Positions 1-12,785 of a DNA stretch of 64,000 nt are shown in pieces. The stretch lies in contig CAUYLG010038538.1 of the NCBI GenBank assembly GCA_963573385.1, positions 1-64,000 on the forward strand. Reading direction: 5' to 3'. Each line of letters begins with the position of its first letter. Positions within the stretch are counted from its first letter, which is position 1. A model generated the notes under the pieces. That model was not told the DNA's origin and did no database searches. It was given only the letters and a program-made list of their open reading frames with translations. Position numbers and translations under genes: made by a program. The stretch is from Cacajao melanocephalus (taxonomy: Eukaryota; Chordata; Mammalia; Primates; Pitheciidae).

Positions 1-374
1 AGCAGAGTTTTGTAATTTTCACTGTAGAGGTCTTTTACCTCCTTGGTTAGGTACATTCATTTTTTTTTTCAGCTATTGTAAAAGAGGTTGAGTTCTTGAT
101 TTGATTCTCAGCTTTGTCTCTGTTGGTGTATAGGAGAGCCACTGATTTGTATACATTAATCTTGTATACAGAAACTTTGCTGAATTCTTTAATCAGTTCT
201 AGGAGCTTTCTAGAGGAGTCTTTAGGGTTTTCTAGGTAAACAATCATATCATCAACCAAAAGTGACAGTTTGACTTCTTCTTTGCTGATTTGAATGCCCT
301 TTATTTCTTTCTCTTTTCTTCTATTATGTTGAAGAGAAGTGGGGAGACTGGGCATCTTTGTCTTGTTCCACTGT
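1..374 (-). pseudogene. L1 ORF2 reverse transcriptase fragment
   Basis: The minus strand encodes the RT core. It contains a GTRQ-CP-SPLLFN segment near 300-371 and, further on, a [15 protein letters not shown] segment around 195-245, which is the catalytic block of L1 RT. The first residue of the usual Ala/Tyr-Asp-Asp motif is Val here, and both Asp residues are kept. A frame change between the SPLLFN part and the KGIQ part removes about ten residues of the family pattern. It joins directly to the endonuclease part at about 371-378. It would have copied L1 RNA at the target site. It cannot be active in this form. Confidence 0.9.
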
Positions 375-1060
375 CTGAGAGAGTGCTAGACATCATTTCA
401 ATTTTCTTAAATTTATTGAGGTTCATTTTGTGGCCGATTATGTGTTCTATCTTGGAGAAAGTTCCATGCACCATTGAATAGAATGTATATTTTGCCTCTG
501 TTGGATAGAATGTCCTGTATATATCTGTTAAGTCCATTTGTTCCACAGCATAGTTTAAATTCATTGTTTCTTTTTTGACTTTGTCTTGATGACTTGTCTA
601 CTGCTGTCAGTGGAGTACTGAAGTCCCTCACTATAGTTGTGTTGTTATCTCATCTCTTAGGTCTATTAGTAATTGTTTCATAAATTTGGGAGCACCAGTG
701 TTAGGTGCATGTATGTTTAGGATTGTGATATTTTCCTAGTTGAACTAGGTCTTTTATCATTATATAATGTCCCTCTTTGTCTTTTGTAATAGCTGTTGCT
801 TTAAAATTTGTTTTGTCTAATATAATAGCTACTCCTGCTCACTTTTGGTGTCCATTTGCATGAAATGTCTTTTTCTACCACTTTGCCTTAAGTTTGTGGG
901 AGTCCTTATGTGTTAGGTGAGTCTCTTGAAGGCAGCAGATAGTTGGTTGGTGAGTCCTTATCCATTCTGCAATTCTGTATGTTTTAAATGAACCATTTAG
1001 GCCATTCACATTTAATTTTAGTATTTAAATATGAGGTACTATTCTATTCATCATGCTATT
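375..1060 (-). pseudogene. L1 ORF2 endonuclease domain fragment
   Basis: This is the minus-strand APE-like endonuclease that nicks target DNA for target-primed reverse transcription. Readable blocks in order are a LNVNGLNG-type start (about 1015-990), an ETHLTHKDSHKLK-type block (about 925-890), an AGVAI block (about 835), KEGHYIM (about 775-755), RDFSTPL (about 625-605) and DLTDIYRTFYP (about 530-500). The domain ends at SSTLSD (about 390-375), where the sequence passes straight into the RT. Stops and frame changes are present. The order and spacing match the L1 family, so the domain call is secure even though the exact start codon is not visible. Confidence 0.88.
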
Positions 1061-1136
1061 TGTTGCCTGTATATATTTTTGTTGTTTTTCTTTTCATTCT
1101 TTAAATTGTATTTTTGTTTTATAGGTCCTGTGAAAT

Positions 1137-2103
1137 TTATGCTTTAAAGAGGTTCTGTTTTGACGTGTTTCCAGAATTTATTTCAAGATTTAGAGCTCCT
1201 TTTAGCAGTTCTTGTAGTGGTGGCTTGGTAGTGGCAAATTCTCTCAGCATTTGTTCTTCTGAAAAAGACAGTATCTTACCTTCATATATGAGGTTTAGTT
1301 TTTCTGGATACAAAATTCTTGGCTGATAATTGTTTTGTTTGAGGAGGCTGAAGATAGGACCCCAGTTTCTTCTAGCTTGTAGGGTTTCTGCTGAGAAATC
1401 TGCTCTTAATGTGATAGGTTTAGAGGTCAGCTGGTGCTTTTGTCTCACAGCTTTTAAGATCCTTTCCTTCATTGTAACTTTAGATAACCTGATGACAATT
1501 TGCCTAGGCAATGATCTTTTAACCATGAATTTCCCAAGTGTTCTTTATGCTTCTTGTATTTGGATGTCTAGGTCTTTAGCAAAGCCAGGGAAGTTTTCTT
1601 TAATTATTCCCCCAAATATATTTTCCAAACTTTTCAATTTCTCTTCTTCCTCAGGAGCACTGATTATTTTTAGATTTGGTCATTTAACATAATCCCAGAC
1701 TTCTTTGAGGCTTTGTTCATATTTCTCATTCTTTTTTGTCTTTGTTGGATTGAGTTAATTCAAAGAACTTATGTTCGAGCCCTGAATTTCTTTCTTCTAC
1801 TTGTTCAAGTCTATTGCTGAGCCTTTCCAGAATATTAAATTTCCAGAATATAAATTTCCTTGAATATTTCTCCCTTCACTTCTTCTATCATTTTTTTTAA
1901 AATTTCCTTATTTTTGGGCTTTATCTTTCTCTGGCACTCACCGATTAGCTTAATAACTAAACTTCTGAATTATTTTTCAGGTAAATCAAGGATTTCTTCT
2001 TGCTTTGGATCCATTGCTGGTGAGCTAGTGTGATTTTTTTGGGAGGTGTTAAATAACCTTGTTGAGTTATATTACCAGAGTTGGCTTTCTGGTTTCTTCT
2101 CAT
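1137..2103 (-). pseudogene. L1 ORF1 (RNA-binding protein) pseudogene
   Basis: The C-terminal half (1137-1526) is open and shows the conserved RNA-binding and CTD pattern: IVIRLSKV, LRADFSAETLQARRNWGPIF, PRILYPEKL, EEQMLREFATTKPPLQELLKGAL. The upstream part reads WDYVK (stop) PNLKIISAPE and then a Lys/Glu-rich segment expected to be the coiled coil. It carries several stops and frame slips between about 1530 and 2010. A plausible start ATG lies at 2103, reading MRRNQKANSGN. The span (~322 codons) fits the usual ORF1 length. The protein normally trimerises and coats L1 RNA. This copy cannot make it. Confidence 0.88.
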
Positions 2104-3510
2104 GTGGGTAGGCTCTGTCAGAGGGAAGGTCTAGGCATGAAGGCTGTTGTTCAGATTCTTTTATCCCACAAGGTGTTCCCTTGATAGAATACTCTCCCCC
2201 TTCTCCTACTGATGTGGCTTCCTGTTAGCTGAGCTGAAGTGACTGTTATCTCTCTTCTGGATATAGCCACCCAGCAAGTCTATCAGGCTCCAGGCTGGTA
2301 CTAGGGGTTTTCTGCAGTGTCCTGTGATGTAAACCATCTGTGTGTCTCTCAGCTGTGGATATAAGCACTTGTTCTGATGGATGTGGCAGGGGAGTGAAAT
2401 GGACTTTGTAAGGGTTCTTACCTTTGGTGGCTTAATGCTTTATTTTTGCGCTGGTTGGCCTCTGCCAGAAGGTGGCACTTTCCAGAGAGCATCAGCTATG
2501 GTTGTATGGGGAGGAAGAGGTGGTGGGCAGAGCCCTAGAACTTGCAAGGGTATATTTCCTTTGTCTTCAGTTACCAGGGTGGGTAGGGAAGGACCATTAT
2601 GTGGGGGCAGGGCTAGGTGTGTCTGAGCTTAGACTCTCCTTGGGCAGGTCTTTCTGAGGCTGCTGTGGGGGATGGGGTGAGGTTCCCAGGTCAATGGAGT
2701 TATATTCCTAGGAGGATTGTGACTGTCTCTGTTGTTTCATGCAGGTTGTCAGGGAACTAGGGGAAAGCAGGCCTCACTCAGCTCCCACACAATCTGAAGG
2801 GCTGGTCTCACTCCCACTGTGCTCCCTGCAACAGCACTGAGTCTGTTTCTAGGCAGTCATCAAGCAGAACTGAGAACGTGCTCCAGGATACCCACCTCAT
2901 AGCAGCAAAATCAAGTATGGCTTTCCTTCTTTCCCTGCCTGTGGAGTTTGCACACGAGACTTATGCCCTCCCCTGACTTCTGGCCAGGAGGCTTCTCAAT
3001 CAGTTCAAATTGCTACAAAGTTTAGCTGGAGATTTCCTTCTCTGCGTGGCCTTTCCTCAGCACCTTTAGCTGCCTTCCTGGAGGACCTCTGTGAGGTCAG
3101 GCAGAAATAGGTTGCTAAGGGACCCAGTGAGCTCCCAAGGCTTTTCTCGGTGCTTCCTCTACTCCTGTATTTCACTCAGCTTTCTAAGTTGACTCAGCTC
3201 CTGGTAAGTTCAGAATCTTTTCCCATAATCTAGACCTTCAGTTTTCCCAATGTGGTTATATATTCAGGGGTGGATGATCTCCATTACCCACTTCCACAGT
3301 TTGGGCACTCACAGTATTTGGGGTGTCTCCCAGGTCCTGCAGGAGCAATCTGATTTACTCAGGGGGTCTGTGGGGCCTCTCAGGTATCATGATTTATTCC
3401 TGCAGTCGTTCTGGAGCAAAAATTCATGATGTAAGCCTCCATATTCTGCTCTTTCTGTCTGAGACAAAGCTGTAATCTGGTCCTGCCTCCTGTCCACCAT
3501 GATCCTCTGC
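2104..3510 (-). promoter_or_regulatory. L1 5'UTR / internal promoter region (decayed)
   Basis: This GC-richer stretch lies directly upstream of the ORF1 start on the minus strand and has the G-rich/C-rich texture of old primate L1 5'UTRs. In a working L1 it holds the internal RNA polymerase II promoter. I cannot identify intact factor sites by eye. Reading frames on the plus strand here are by-products of the composition. Confidence 0.7.
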
Positions 3511-3591
3511 CTCTTCAATCTTCTCTAATATTTCTGACTCCCTGTTCTTCTGGTTTTCTCCTTTGTTTAGAACAGACCCTCCCTCAGTACA

Positions 3592-3953
3592 TGTATTAGT
3601 CTATTCTCACACTGCTATAAAGGAATATCTGAAACTGGGTAATTTATAAAGAAAAAAGGTTTTATTGACTCATGGTTCCACAGGCTATACAGGAATCATA
3701 GCTGTGGAGGCCTCAGGAAACTTACAATAATGACGGAAGGTGAAGGGGAAGTAGACACATCCTATATGACTGGAGCAGGAGGAAGAGAGAGAAGGGAGAA
3801 GTGCTTCTTAACAGCCAATTATCTTGAGAACTCACTCCCTATTACAATAACAGCAAGGGGGAAATCCACCCCAGGATCCAATCACCTCCCAGCAGACCCC
3901 TCCTCCAATACTGGGAATTACAATTTGACATGAGATTTGGGCAAATCTTATCA
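3592..3953 (-). mobile_element. Solo MaLR LTR (THE1/MST type)
   Basis: It starts with tgtattagtctattctcaca and ends with cttatca, which is the reverse complement of a THE1/MST LTR. It contains the hallmark phrases for the tail (gggtaatttataaagaaaa), the middle (gcctcaggaaacttacaa) and the far end (caatcacctccca). It is 362 bp long. A 5 bp target duplication with one mismatch flanks it (gtaca 3587-3591, gtacc 3954-3958). No internal MaLR sequence adjoins it, so it is a solo LTR. Confidence 0.9.
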
Positions 3954-4065
3954 GTACCCTTTGAGGATGACCCCTATTCTATCAACAAATATTGGCATAA
4001 CACTAGTGATTCCTCTTCATCCCTCAAATTTCAATCAAACTCTTTGGCTTTCTTCTATCATCTAT

Positions 4066-4262
4066 GCCAGTGGTTCTCAATCAGGGGCAATTTCACCCTC
4101 CAGGGGACATATGAAGCTGTCTGAAGATATTTTCCTTACAACTGGAGGGTGCTACAGACTTCTGGAAAAAAAAGGCCACTAAACACCCTACAGTGCACAG
4201 GGCAGCTCACCACATAAAGAATTATCCTGTACAAACTGTCAGTAGTGCTAAAGTGAAAAGCC
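4066..4262 (+). mobile_element. MER20 (hAT-Charlie MITE)
   Basis: The segment begins cagtggttctcaatcagggg, continues with caccctccaggggacat and ggagggtgctacagac, and ends around ctgtcagtagtgctaaagtg, which is the MER20 pattern. It is slightly shorter than the ~219 bp consensus. The element is non-autonomous and has no coding capacity. Confidence 0.8.
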
Positions 4263-6346
4263 CTCATCTATGCTCCCTGCTTTAAATATCATAGTGGTGA
4301 ATGACTCCAAATCTTCTTTTTCAACTTAGATCTTTACCCACAACTGTAGATTCATATAGATATGTATATATAGACAACTCTCCTACATGAAATTAAAATA
4401 AAAATCTCTCTCCAAATTTACATTAAACATTTTAAAGTTCTTATTATTGTAATAAATAACTCTATTTGTCAGTATCCCAAACTGATATCTTTAATATAAT
4501 TTGTGTCTCCTTTAAATCCAATCATTCCCCAAATCATACTTTTTTTCTTTTCTAAGATTCCATGTACACATTGACTTTTTTCCATTCTCCTCAGGAGATA
4601 AATGTTGTTTTAAGTGATCAAGTTTGCAGTAATTTGTTATAGCAGTACTAGAAAACTAATATATTCATCTTATTTTATTTTTGCAGCTTTTGATATAATT
4701 TTCTACTTTTTTTCTTGAAATGCTCTCTTGAGATAATGATGGAGCCATATTATATAAATAACTTTAACATAATTAGCTTTACTCATTCTCCAAAACAAAA
4801 GAAGAAAAGTATATTTCAATAGTATGGGCAATTCCACCCACTATTTCACTTCAGAATCAGCAAGGGGTCTTGGTTCCTGCATATCTCTTTCATGTGTGAG
4901 CTATTTGCTTCCCTAAGTGAGTCTAGACTTTTCATACAAGTACAATGTAACACTAAATGTAAACTAACCAACCACTTAATCAAGCACACAGCAGACATAT
5001 TCCAACTGGAATGAAAATTGCTCATGTCATGACTATTTAGAGATGGTATGTTGATCCCAAACTGGCATTTTCCCAGTTAATTTTTAAGGAATTTCTGACA
5101 ACCTTCAATGTTTTTGGCTTTACTTACTGAATTTAGAAACAAACTCATTTAGGTGTGAGTCTGCTGCTTCAAAACAGCCAGCTTTTCCTCAAACATTCTA
5201 CAGCAGTCAGGATAAATTTAAATAAAAAAGATAGTTATTATGACCCAGGGTTCTTTTCAGAGGCTTCTCATTATGGAGAGGGAAAAATCCAAGCTCATTT
5301 TTATGGAATAAAATGCTATGTAGAATCTTATTCTAGTTTATCTCTTCAGCATTATGTCTTATCATTTCTCCTTTTCTAGGCACAGAATATTAGCACTATC
5401 AAATTAGTAATTTTCTCAATTTAAACTTAACTCTAACAAGAAATTTAGGATACGTTAAATGAATCCTAGCACTAAAAACTTGCTTACGTTTTCAAAGATA
5501 GCTAGCTGTTTGAGTGCATTTAGTATATTTAGGGAGAATTTAGTGGAGAATAAAATTGAGTGGTAATCTTCCTGCTGTCTTGGAATTGGACCCAATACGA
5601 GCCTGCACATCCTTCATTCTACATCATGTCAGAGTCTGGCTGACTGGCTCTACATACAGTCTGAATCCCCTCTCCACATCAATATAAAGATGCAACAGTA
5701 AAAGAGGAATGAGAGTGAGAATTAGTCAATAGAATTAAGTGTGATTTCCCTAGCCAAGGCTTTCCATCCCATAAGTAAAGGGAACGGGTTAAAAGAAGAG
5801 GTTAATGGGGTTGGAATTTGGACTCATACAGTGGGCAACTGGGTAATGGGGAGGCTTCTGAAGAGCCTTTCAAAGAATTGACACGTGTTGCAGGGAACTT
5901 CTGGATACAGCCACCCCAAAGAAATGCTGTACTTCTGTCATGCCCAATTCAGTGAAGATTTTCTTTCTTTCTTTTACTATTTCCTTCCTGCTCCAATGTT
6001 GAAGCGGGAGGGAAAGGATTAAAAGAGCTATTTGTTCCCAGGTCCCTCCAGCCAAGGTCAAGGCTGAAGTAAAATTAGAGGTTTAAGTGGACCTGATTGT
6101 GATTTTAATTAACTGAAAAGGACTAGAAAACTGTGCAGTGATTAAGGGATTGGGAAGGATGATCTGATATACATAAATATATGTTACTTGAAAGAGTGAT
6201 GGAGAAAATTCTCCTTCAAGTTTAATATTACTTCAAGCTATGATCATACATGGCTTAACTTCAACTCTGGTATTAAAATATCTAGAAAAAAAATCACGCA
6301 GGAATACAGTCTGGGGGAAAATGCTTGTAAAAATTATCTATTCACA
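4263..6346. other. Unassigned AT-rich intergenic DNA
   Basis: No gene, RNA or clear repeat was recognised. Short open frames here (for example 5155-5379) resemble no family I know and fit chance. Confidence 0.5.
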
Positions 6347-6640
6347 GGCTGAGTGTGGTGTGGCCTACATCTATAATCCCAGCACTTTGGGAGGCTACTG
6401 CAGGAGGATTTCTTGAGGCCAAGAATTTGAAACTAGCATGGGAAACGGCAAGATCCCATCTCTACAAAATTAAAAATTTGCCATGTATGTGTGTAGTCCC
6501 AGCTATTTGGGAAGCTGAGGTGAAAGGGTCACTTGAGCCCACTCCCTAGTGACTTCAGTCTGGGTGACAGAGTGAGACCTTGTCTCAAAAGAAAAGAAAA
6601 ATTAAATCAAATTAAAAAAAATTAAAAATAATATAATCAT
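6347..6640 (+). mobile_element. Alu (old, AluJ-like), right arm shortened
   Basis: It begins ggctgagtgtggtgtggcct and includes cccagcactttgggaggct, cccagctatttgggaagctg and gtgacagagtgagacc, followed by an A-rich tail. Many differences from young Alus and a deletion between cttgagccc and cagtctggg indicate an old copy. Confidence 0.9.
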
Positions 6641-6879
6641 GAAAAATATTTGAGGTAGCAGACTTTCACTTTAATCTTAATTTTTTAATTCTGCTTATTA
6701 AAGAATATCATAGGGAAGAAAATTTACAAAGTCTTATCACTCACAAAAACCTGCTGACATTAAAATTTATATTGCATGTAAATGGTAAAAAAAAAAAAAT
6801 GTATACAAATGTCTCTGGCGGAAAATAGAAATGTCCTTCTCTCTCTTTCCTACATTCAATCACCTCCATACATTTTCTC

Positions 6880-7450
6880 AAAATTAACTATATTTAAAAA
6901 ATTTATCTTTCCAGTAAAGCATTTATACCCACATATATACATTTTATTTGTTTATCTTCACCAATGGGATTCCATTTTTTCATACCCAAACACATAGACT
7001 TACCTCATTCTGGGTTAATAGCTACAGTATATAGTTATACTTTTTTAACTACCTCCTGACCAATGGATAGTTAGTTTAATCTGGCTTTATTACTATTATG
7101 AAGAGTTATGGTAATAGTAATGGTAATATCCTGTAGAGTTATCTTGGCATCTTTTGTGAAATATTAAAGATATCTTGTTTCTTCATATATTTGCCAACAC
7201 TGAATAACATCAAAACCTTTAAACCGTTGCCAATCTGATAGATTAAATTATGTTACTTTTATTCATATTTATTAAAGTGAAACTGAATTTTAATACACTG
7301 TTTAACATTTATATTTTTAGTCCATGAAATAGTTATGTATATAACTTGCTCACTTTTTTAATAGAATTTTTTTTTTTTACTAACTTCCAGGAGATGTTTG
7401 TAAATCAATCAAATTTGCCTTTTGCCTGAAATTAGTCATCTACTTATTTT
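6880..7450 (-). mobile_element. Ancient L1M 3' region, antisense
   Basis: Phrases such as attccattttttcatac, tttgccaacactgaata and ttgccaatctgatag match the antisense 3' part of L1MC/L1ME-type elements. The sequence is heavily diverged and the ends are approximate. Confidence 0.6.
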
Positions 7451-9409
7451 CACAATGTATCATCTATCACTTAACTTTGTCTAGGTTATTTTTATCATAC
7501 AAAAGTAAATTATTAAGTAGTAAAACTACCTAAAACTTTTCTTTATAGATTATTGGTTCCTGTTTCATTCAAAATAGCCTACTCTACTCCAATAAATAAA
7601 TTTATTTTATTTTTACATAATATCTTTATAAATAAATTCTTACAATTAAGGCTTTTTGTCATGTGGTATTTGTTATATGTACATATACACATAAACACAC
7701 ACACATATATACATGCATATTATATAATGTGTCTTGCTAGTTTTCTTAATCATCTGTATGGAATAATCCTTGCATTCTTCACATATATAAAATGAATCTT
7801 TATCATATATAAAAGACCCATATTCCTTAAGTCAGGAGGAAGACATCAATGCCCAATGTTACGACTGTTGTTTAGCCCTTTTGTAGAAGTAGCTAATTAA
7901 ACTTGATAAACTTTAGAAGATATATAAAAATTGTAAATGAACAGGGAAAATCATCACTTTTTCCCAGATAATTTGACTATAATACTAGAAACAAAATCCA
8001 CTAAAAAAATATTTATAAAATAAGAATTCAGTTACTGGACTGGTGATAAAATTAGCAGTTTTTCCAATTGCCTCATTCTCTATAGTATTATGTTTATTAA
8101 TATTGAGTCATTTTTTAATTCATGGCATGAACCTTAACTGTCTAGTGTATAATGTTGCATTATACTTGTGTATCATTTAATTCAATTTGCTAATACAGGC
8201 ATTCCTTGTTATCTGAATCTAGCCCAATCCTGAAAATGATTTGAATACTAAGTGTTTGAATAACAGGAGCCTTTGTTCTATTATTTTAAATGTGAAAAAT
8301 AATAATGCATTCCCAAGCCATTTCAAAAATCTCAACCAATTTTTCCTCAGATACCATCATAATACCCTTAAACACTTATTTAATAATTCACTGAGAATTC
8401 CTGTATTGTATGATATATCCAAGACACTGATTATCTAATTATTCAATAGTGAAGCATATGAAAGGGCATATTTGTAAGTAATATACATAAAAATCCTGCA
8501 CAAGAATGCAGTGAAAGAACGTTAACTATAAATTACATTTTGAGTTTATAAGGGAAAAATAAAGACTTGCAGACATCATGAAAATTCACCTGAGTTGGTT
8601 GCTGGTTAAGGCAGAGAAGCCCTCAGCCAACAAAGAAGGTTTAGGCCCTGTGAAATGGGGTTTTCAGGAAAAGGAGCTAGAATGGGATTTTTTTAAAGCC
8701 AAAAACCTAAATAATGATAAACCAAATTAATAGTGGGTTTCAATTAAGTAGTACGATTGGTTGAGTCTAGATGGCCCAGGTAAGTCATACACTGCAATCA
8801 CAATGTAATCATCAGACTGTTTCTGTGAACAGATTAGTTTTCTAAGAAAAACACCTGTTATTCTTCCTGCTGACATCCTGACTGCTTTCTACCCTGCAGT
8901 ACCGTATAATTTCAGGCTACAGCCTCTGAACAGTCCTAATTCCAGACTTTCTCATCTTATGTACTATGATGAATATATTCCATATTATAAGTGAAAGTTA
9001 AAATATGATGTTAAGAATACTTAGCAAAATAAACTCACAAGGCAAATAAAATGACAGTTTGCCAATGAAAGACTGTGTGAGTGAAATTTGCAGATGAGAA
9101 AATAAAGATGAAAACTTGTTGCTGTTGCTTTTAGTGGGGTCGGGGTGAATGAGAATTATTTGGCGTAAGAATGAAACATTTCATGTCCATGTCTTGGTTC
9201 AAGTCCAGAGAACTAGTAGATGGCCTCAGTTTTTGGCATTTGAAATTCCAGAAGTGGATAGAGATATTATCTGAGGCTGAAGACAAAGTAATGGATTCAA
9301 AAAACAAACAGAAAAATCTCCAAATAAATACGTTTAAGTTCCACTTGCTTGTGGTTATATAGTGTCTGATAACATCAGATCATATTTGTAACTGTGTATG
9401 TGTGTATTT
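7451..9409. other. Unassigned AT-rich DNA with a short CA/TA tract
   Basis: A CA/TA microsatellite-like tract lies at about 7675-7735. A stretch at 8200-8460 looks weakly transposon-like but could not be assigned. No gene is supported. Confidence 0.45.
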
Positions 9410-9650
9410 TGCTAACTTTTGCTGAAGTATAATAGACAGAAAAGTACACACAATATAATTGTATTGCTTAGTACATTTCACACACTAAGCACCTTCAAGA
9501 ACCAGTGTCTAGATCTAGGAAGTAAACCTTACTCACGCGCCCATTAAGAAACAGAAACATACCTGCACATCCCCAACCTAGAAGTACTCCTACTTAGTGC
9601 CTAATCCATCACTAACCCTAAAGAGAGCAAGCCCTATCTGATTCTGTAAT
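9410..9650 (-). mobile_element. Ancient L1M 3'UTR fragment, antisense
   Basis: The run ttttgctgaagtataatag, gtacattt-cacacac, then a cccattaagaaacagaaac block follows the order seen in antisense L1ME-type 3' ends. It is strongly diverged. Confidence 0.45.
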
Positions 9651-12554
9651 AAAAATGAATGCTGCTCTTAATTCCTATCATGAATGTTTGCCATAGCAAT
9701 CACATTTAGAGTGATCTAAATAAAAATAAAACAAGCTAATTACGTGAAGACTGTATATGAATGTTTCAGTCACATGACCAAGCTTCAGAAGAGACTCTAG
9801 GGTTCACACGTTTGGGAAAATAAGGACAAAGAAAACAGATTTGGGTGAATGAAGCAATGAGATAGGAGAGAAATAGAGTCTGTCTAGAGGTGAGGCCACC
9901 TAGCACTTTATGGGCCAAGCAAAGACTTCCTGAGATTCATGTTAAGAACTCTGCTTCTGGGCTCATTTTATTATTTCGAGGGGGGTGGTAATGGAGTTTT
10001 TTTTAATGACATTGTCCCTTAAACTTTTTTCTTAACATATCAATATATTTGGCATAGAGAGAAAAATGAAAGCTGATGAAATCACTGTTATTCTAAAGCT
10101 TTCTTTTTTCTCTTCCTTTACCTATGACTTTTAAAAAGATATGGTTTACCGTATTCTCTTTTGTATTATCTATTCTGATTTTATATATTTGGGTTTATTT
10201 TGTAGATTTAGAGAAACAGGTCACGTTCTCAAGCATCATGTCGCCCTCTTACTATGAAGGTCCTAGCTATTTTTTGAATAAGAAACAATATCAAAACCAT
10301 TTAAATTATTATTGCCTCCCTGTGACTTTTTCAATGGTTAATTTCAAAATAAGTTATATAACTGAACATATTTTTCTAAATACAGACATATCCCTTACTG
10401 CTGAAAAAGCCAAAAAAAGAATTTTCCAGCCAACAAATGTGGAAGTATGCTGAAACAGAAGTTGAGATTGACTAGGTTATTTCTTGGGCAAATTTCTACA
10501 TAAAAACTGAATTAAGGAGAGGAAAAGTGTTGCAATAAGAAAAATGGATGTTGAGAATTGGCATGAAAACACACAAAGCCACTGCAGCGGAGAAGCAGAT
10601 GCTGTGTCAAATTTCTTCTTATGTTTGTGTTTGTTTACATAAATCCAAGGAAAGAGATTAGCTCATGTGTGTAACTAGAACCATCACCTCTGTGGTCTGC
10701 ACAATACTCAACTAGTGTGAAAAGTAGGAAAAATATGTGTGTGTGTAATGAATAAAAACTAAATTACTGTGGGGGCTGTTTATAGGAAACAAAACGATGT
10801 GAAAGTAAAACTCTGTGTCCTCAAATATATCAAAAAGTAGCATAGAATTACATATCTACATCATCACTTTATTAATGAATTTAAAAAACAAACCATTTCC
10901 TCTCAGTTTTCACTATTCATATCTCTTGTAAATGAAGAGTAAAACCAGAAGGTTCTCTTTTAATTTTTCAATTATACTGAATAATCATAGAGCCAAAAAA
11001 GATTTCATAGAAAGAAAAATAAACAGATTTTAAAAGATGGACTTATAGTAATAGTTTTGCCAAATTCTATAATTGGGGTGAGTCATAATTTCTCTTGTTT
11101 CAATTTTCTCATTTGTAAAAATACACATGGAAGAATAATCTAAAAGATTCTCTAAGCATTATAATCTCATGAGTTTTAAGCTATCTGGAACAATTTTCTT
11201 GAGAAAAATCTAACATGTAGTCTCAGAGTTTTCAGTGTTTAACTTTCACCAAATGCCTTATTTTAAAACTATTCTTATTTTTTGATCCTTTCCTTCAGAT
11301 AATTTATGTTAGATTAACACAAAGAATTTTATTGAAAAATGTCAACTCTTCCAAAGTTAGACATTGATCTAAAGGAAAAATGAAGTTGGAATCATTTCAG
11401 ACATTGTACAAACTTACCAATTCGTTTTGTCTTTTTCTCGACTTCTAAATTGTCTGACTTTCTGGAAACCACATCAGTCAATTTTGTAAACATAGGAAGG
11501 AAGACTTTGATTATGATTAGACAGTTATGCCTTCCCCAGGAGGTAATCTCAGAAAACATCTACTCTTGTGAAAGTAAAAGTTCAAAGAGATCTGGATAAT
11601 TTTCTGATAAACATCCTCTATATTTTATGTTTTAATCATGACGCAGCTTTTATGCTGGTAATTATTCAGACAAGTCTAACGACAGAATCATGGGTTTGTA
11701 TAATACAGAGATAAATAAAAGTTTCCACAAATTAGCCCTTGCAACCCCCATCAGAAAAATATTCAGATTTGTTCTGCCATATTAAAATGTATACAAGCAC
11801 CATAAACACTTCCAGCCTATTTAAGCCATGAATATTCCAGCACGTAGGTTTAAAGTACTCCTCTCTCTCTGTAGTTCATTTACCACACAATCACATATGT
11901 GTGAATAATCATGTAATCTCTTAAAATCTATCTCATCATATCTTTAAACACTTTGAATCTGAGTCAAGATTAGAAAGTCCCGTTACAGTGAAAATATCTT
12001 CTGACTAAATAACACAAACCCATCTATCTTTAGAGGATTTTTAAAAATGCTTGCTGTCCTTTTAAGAGATCTACTATATTTTTAAATTTCTATTATCTTA
12101 TTTCATTATTTAGCTGTTTCTTCTCTAAAATTCCTTCCCATTGACTATTTCTTTCCTAAAATATCAACGGAAGAATGTATACATAGAGTAAGACGGTCAA
12201 CCGTTCCATGTCTGGGGGCCCAAACTCTGTTCATTTATATCTGGAGGGCAAATTTCCCTCAGGCCAAAGACATTAATGTTAGGTGGGACCTTAAAGCCTT
12301 TCTACTCCCTTCACCTGGCATGGCTATTGCTGGCAGTGAGGCTCATTTTTGGACCTGAACTTGGAAGGAGCCCCTGATAACTTTTTGAAATGTGAGGCAA
12401 ATATATTATCAACAATCTGTGGGACACTATTGAAGAATGCAATATTGTAAATGGCAATTAGAAGCTCAGCTTAGGCTACAAATATCTAGCCAATAGTGGT
12501 ACTTAAAGGTGAGAACGCAAGACATTTAAATAGACATTACCTCCACTGAGTAAT
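9651..12554. other. Unassigned AT-rich intergenic DNA
   Basis: No recognisable gene or repeat family. The 109-codon frame at 10124-10453 has no family resemblance. A faint MIR-like patch near 11085-11165 is too weak to call. Confidence 0.45.
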
Positions 12555-12785
12555 AACATGAATTTTGAGGTCTGGAAGGCCTGGTTTCAAATAAGGACTC
12601 TTTCTAAGGTTTTCTGACTTCAGGCAAGACACTACATATCTGTAAGTCTTGGCTCCTAATTTATAAAATGAGTGTAACAACTGTATCCTCTTCACTGGGA
12701 CTTGGGAGGGATAAATGAGATAACATGTGTTTAACACATAATATTTAGCATAGGTTCACATAAAATGCTAGTTATTTTTAGTATC
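12555..12785 (+). mobile_element. MIR (tRNA-derived SINE)
   Basis: The order of blocks matches MIR: a ctggtttcaaat segment, ttcaggcaagacac, cctaatttataaaatgagtg, gggataaatgagataaca, then the cacataatatttagca tail. Typical old, diverged copy. Confidence 0.8.

Larger units (their letters stand above)
1..3510 (-). mobile_element. L1 retrotransposon, antisense, internally deleted, cut by window edge
   Basis: Read on the minus strand, the L1 parts appear in the correct order: a GC-richer 5'UTR (about 3510-2104), ORF1 (2103-1137), the ORF2 endonuclease (about 1060-375) and the ORF2 reverse transcriptase (374 to the left edge). The ORF1 and ORF2 sequence is close enough to primate L1 to read directly, but it has stops and frameshifts, so I infer an L1PB/L1MA-age copy rather than a young one. 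The linker between endonuclease and RT is missing. The 3' end lies outside the window. The 5' boundary near 3510 is approximate, because the next clear element is the LTR at 3592. Confidence 0.93.

Noticed and set aside
2381..2657. Overlapping plus-strand frames rich in Gly
   Set aside because: They lie antisense to the GC-richer L1 5'UTR and are explained by its composition.
8200..8460. Possible Tc1/mariner-type element beginning tacaggcattccttgttat
   Set aside because: Only one candidate end could be seen and no matching inverted end or TA duplication was found.
10124..10453. 109-codon frame rich in Phe/Ile/Lys
   Set aside because: Low-complexity AT-driven composition; no family resemblance.
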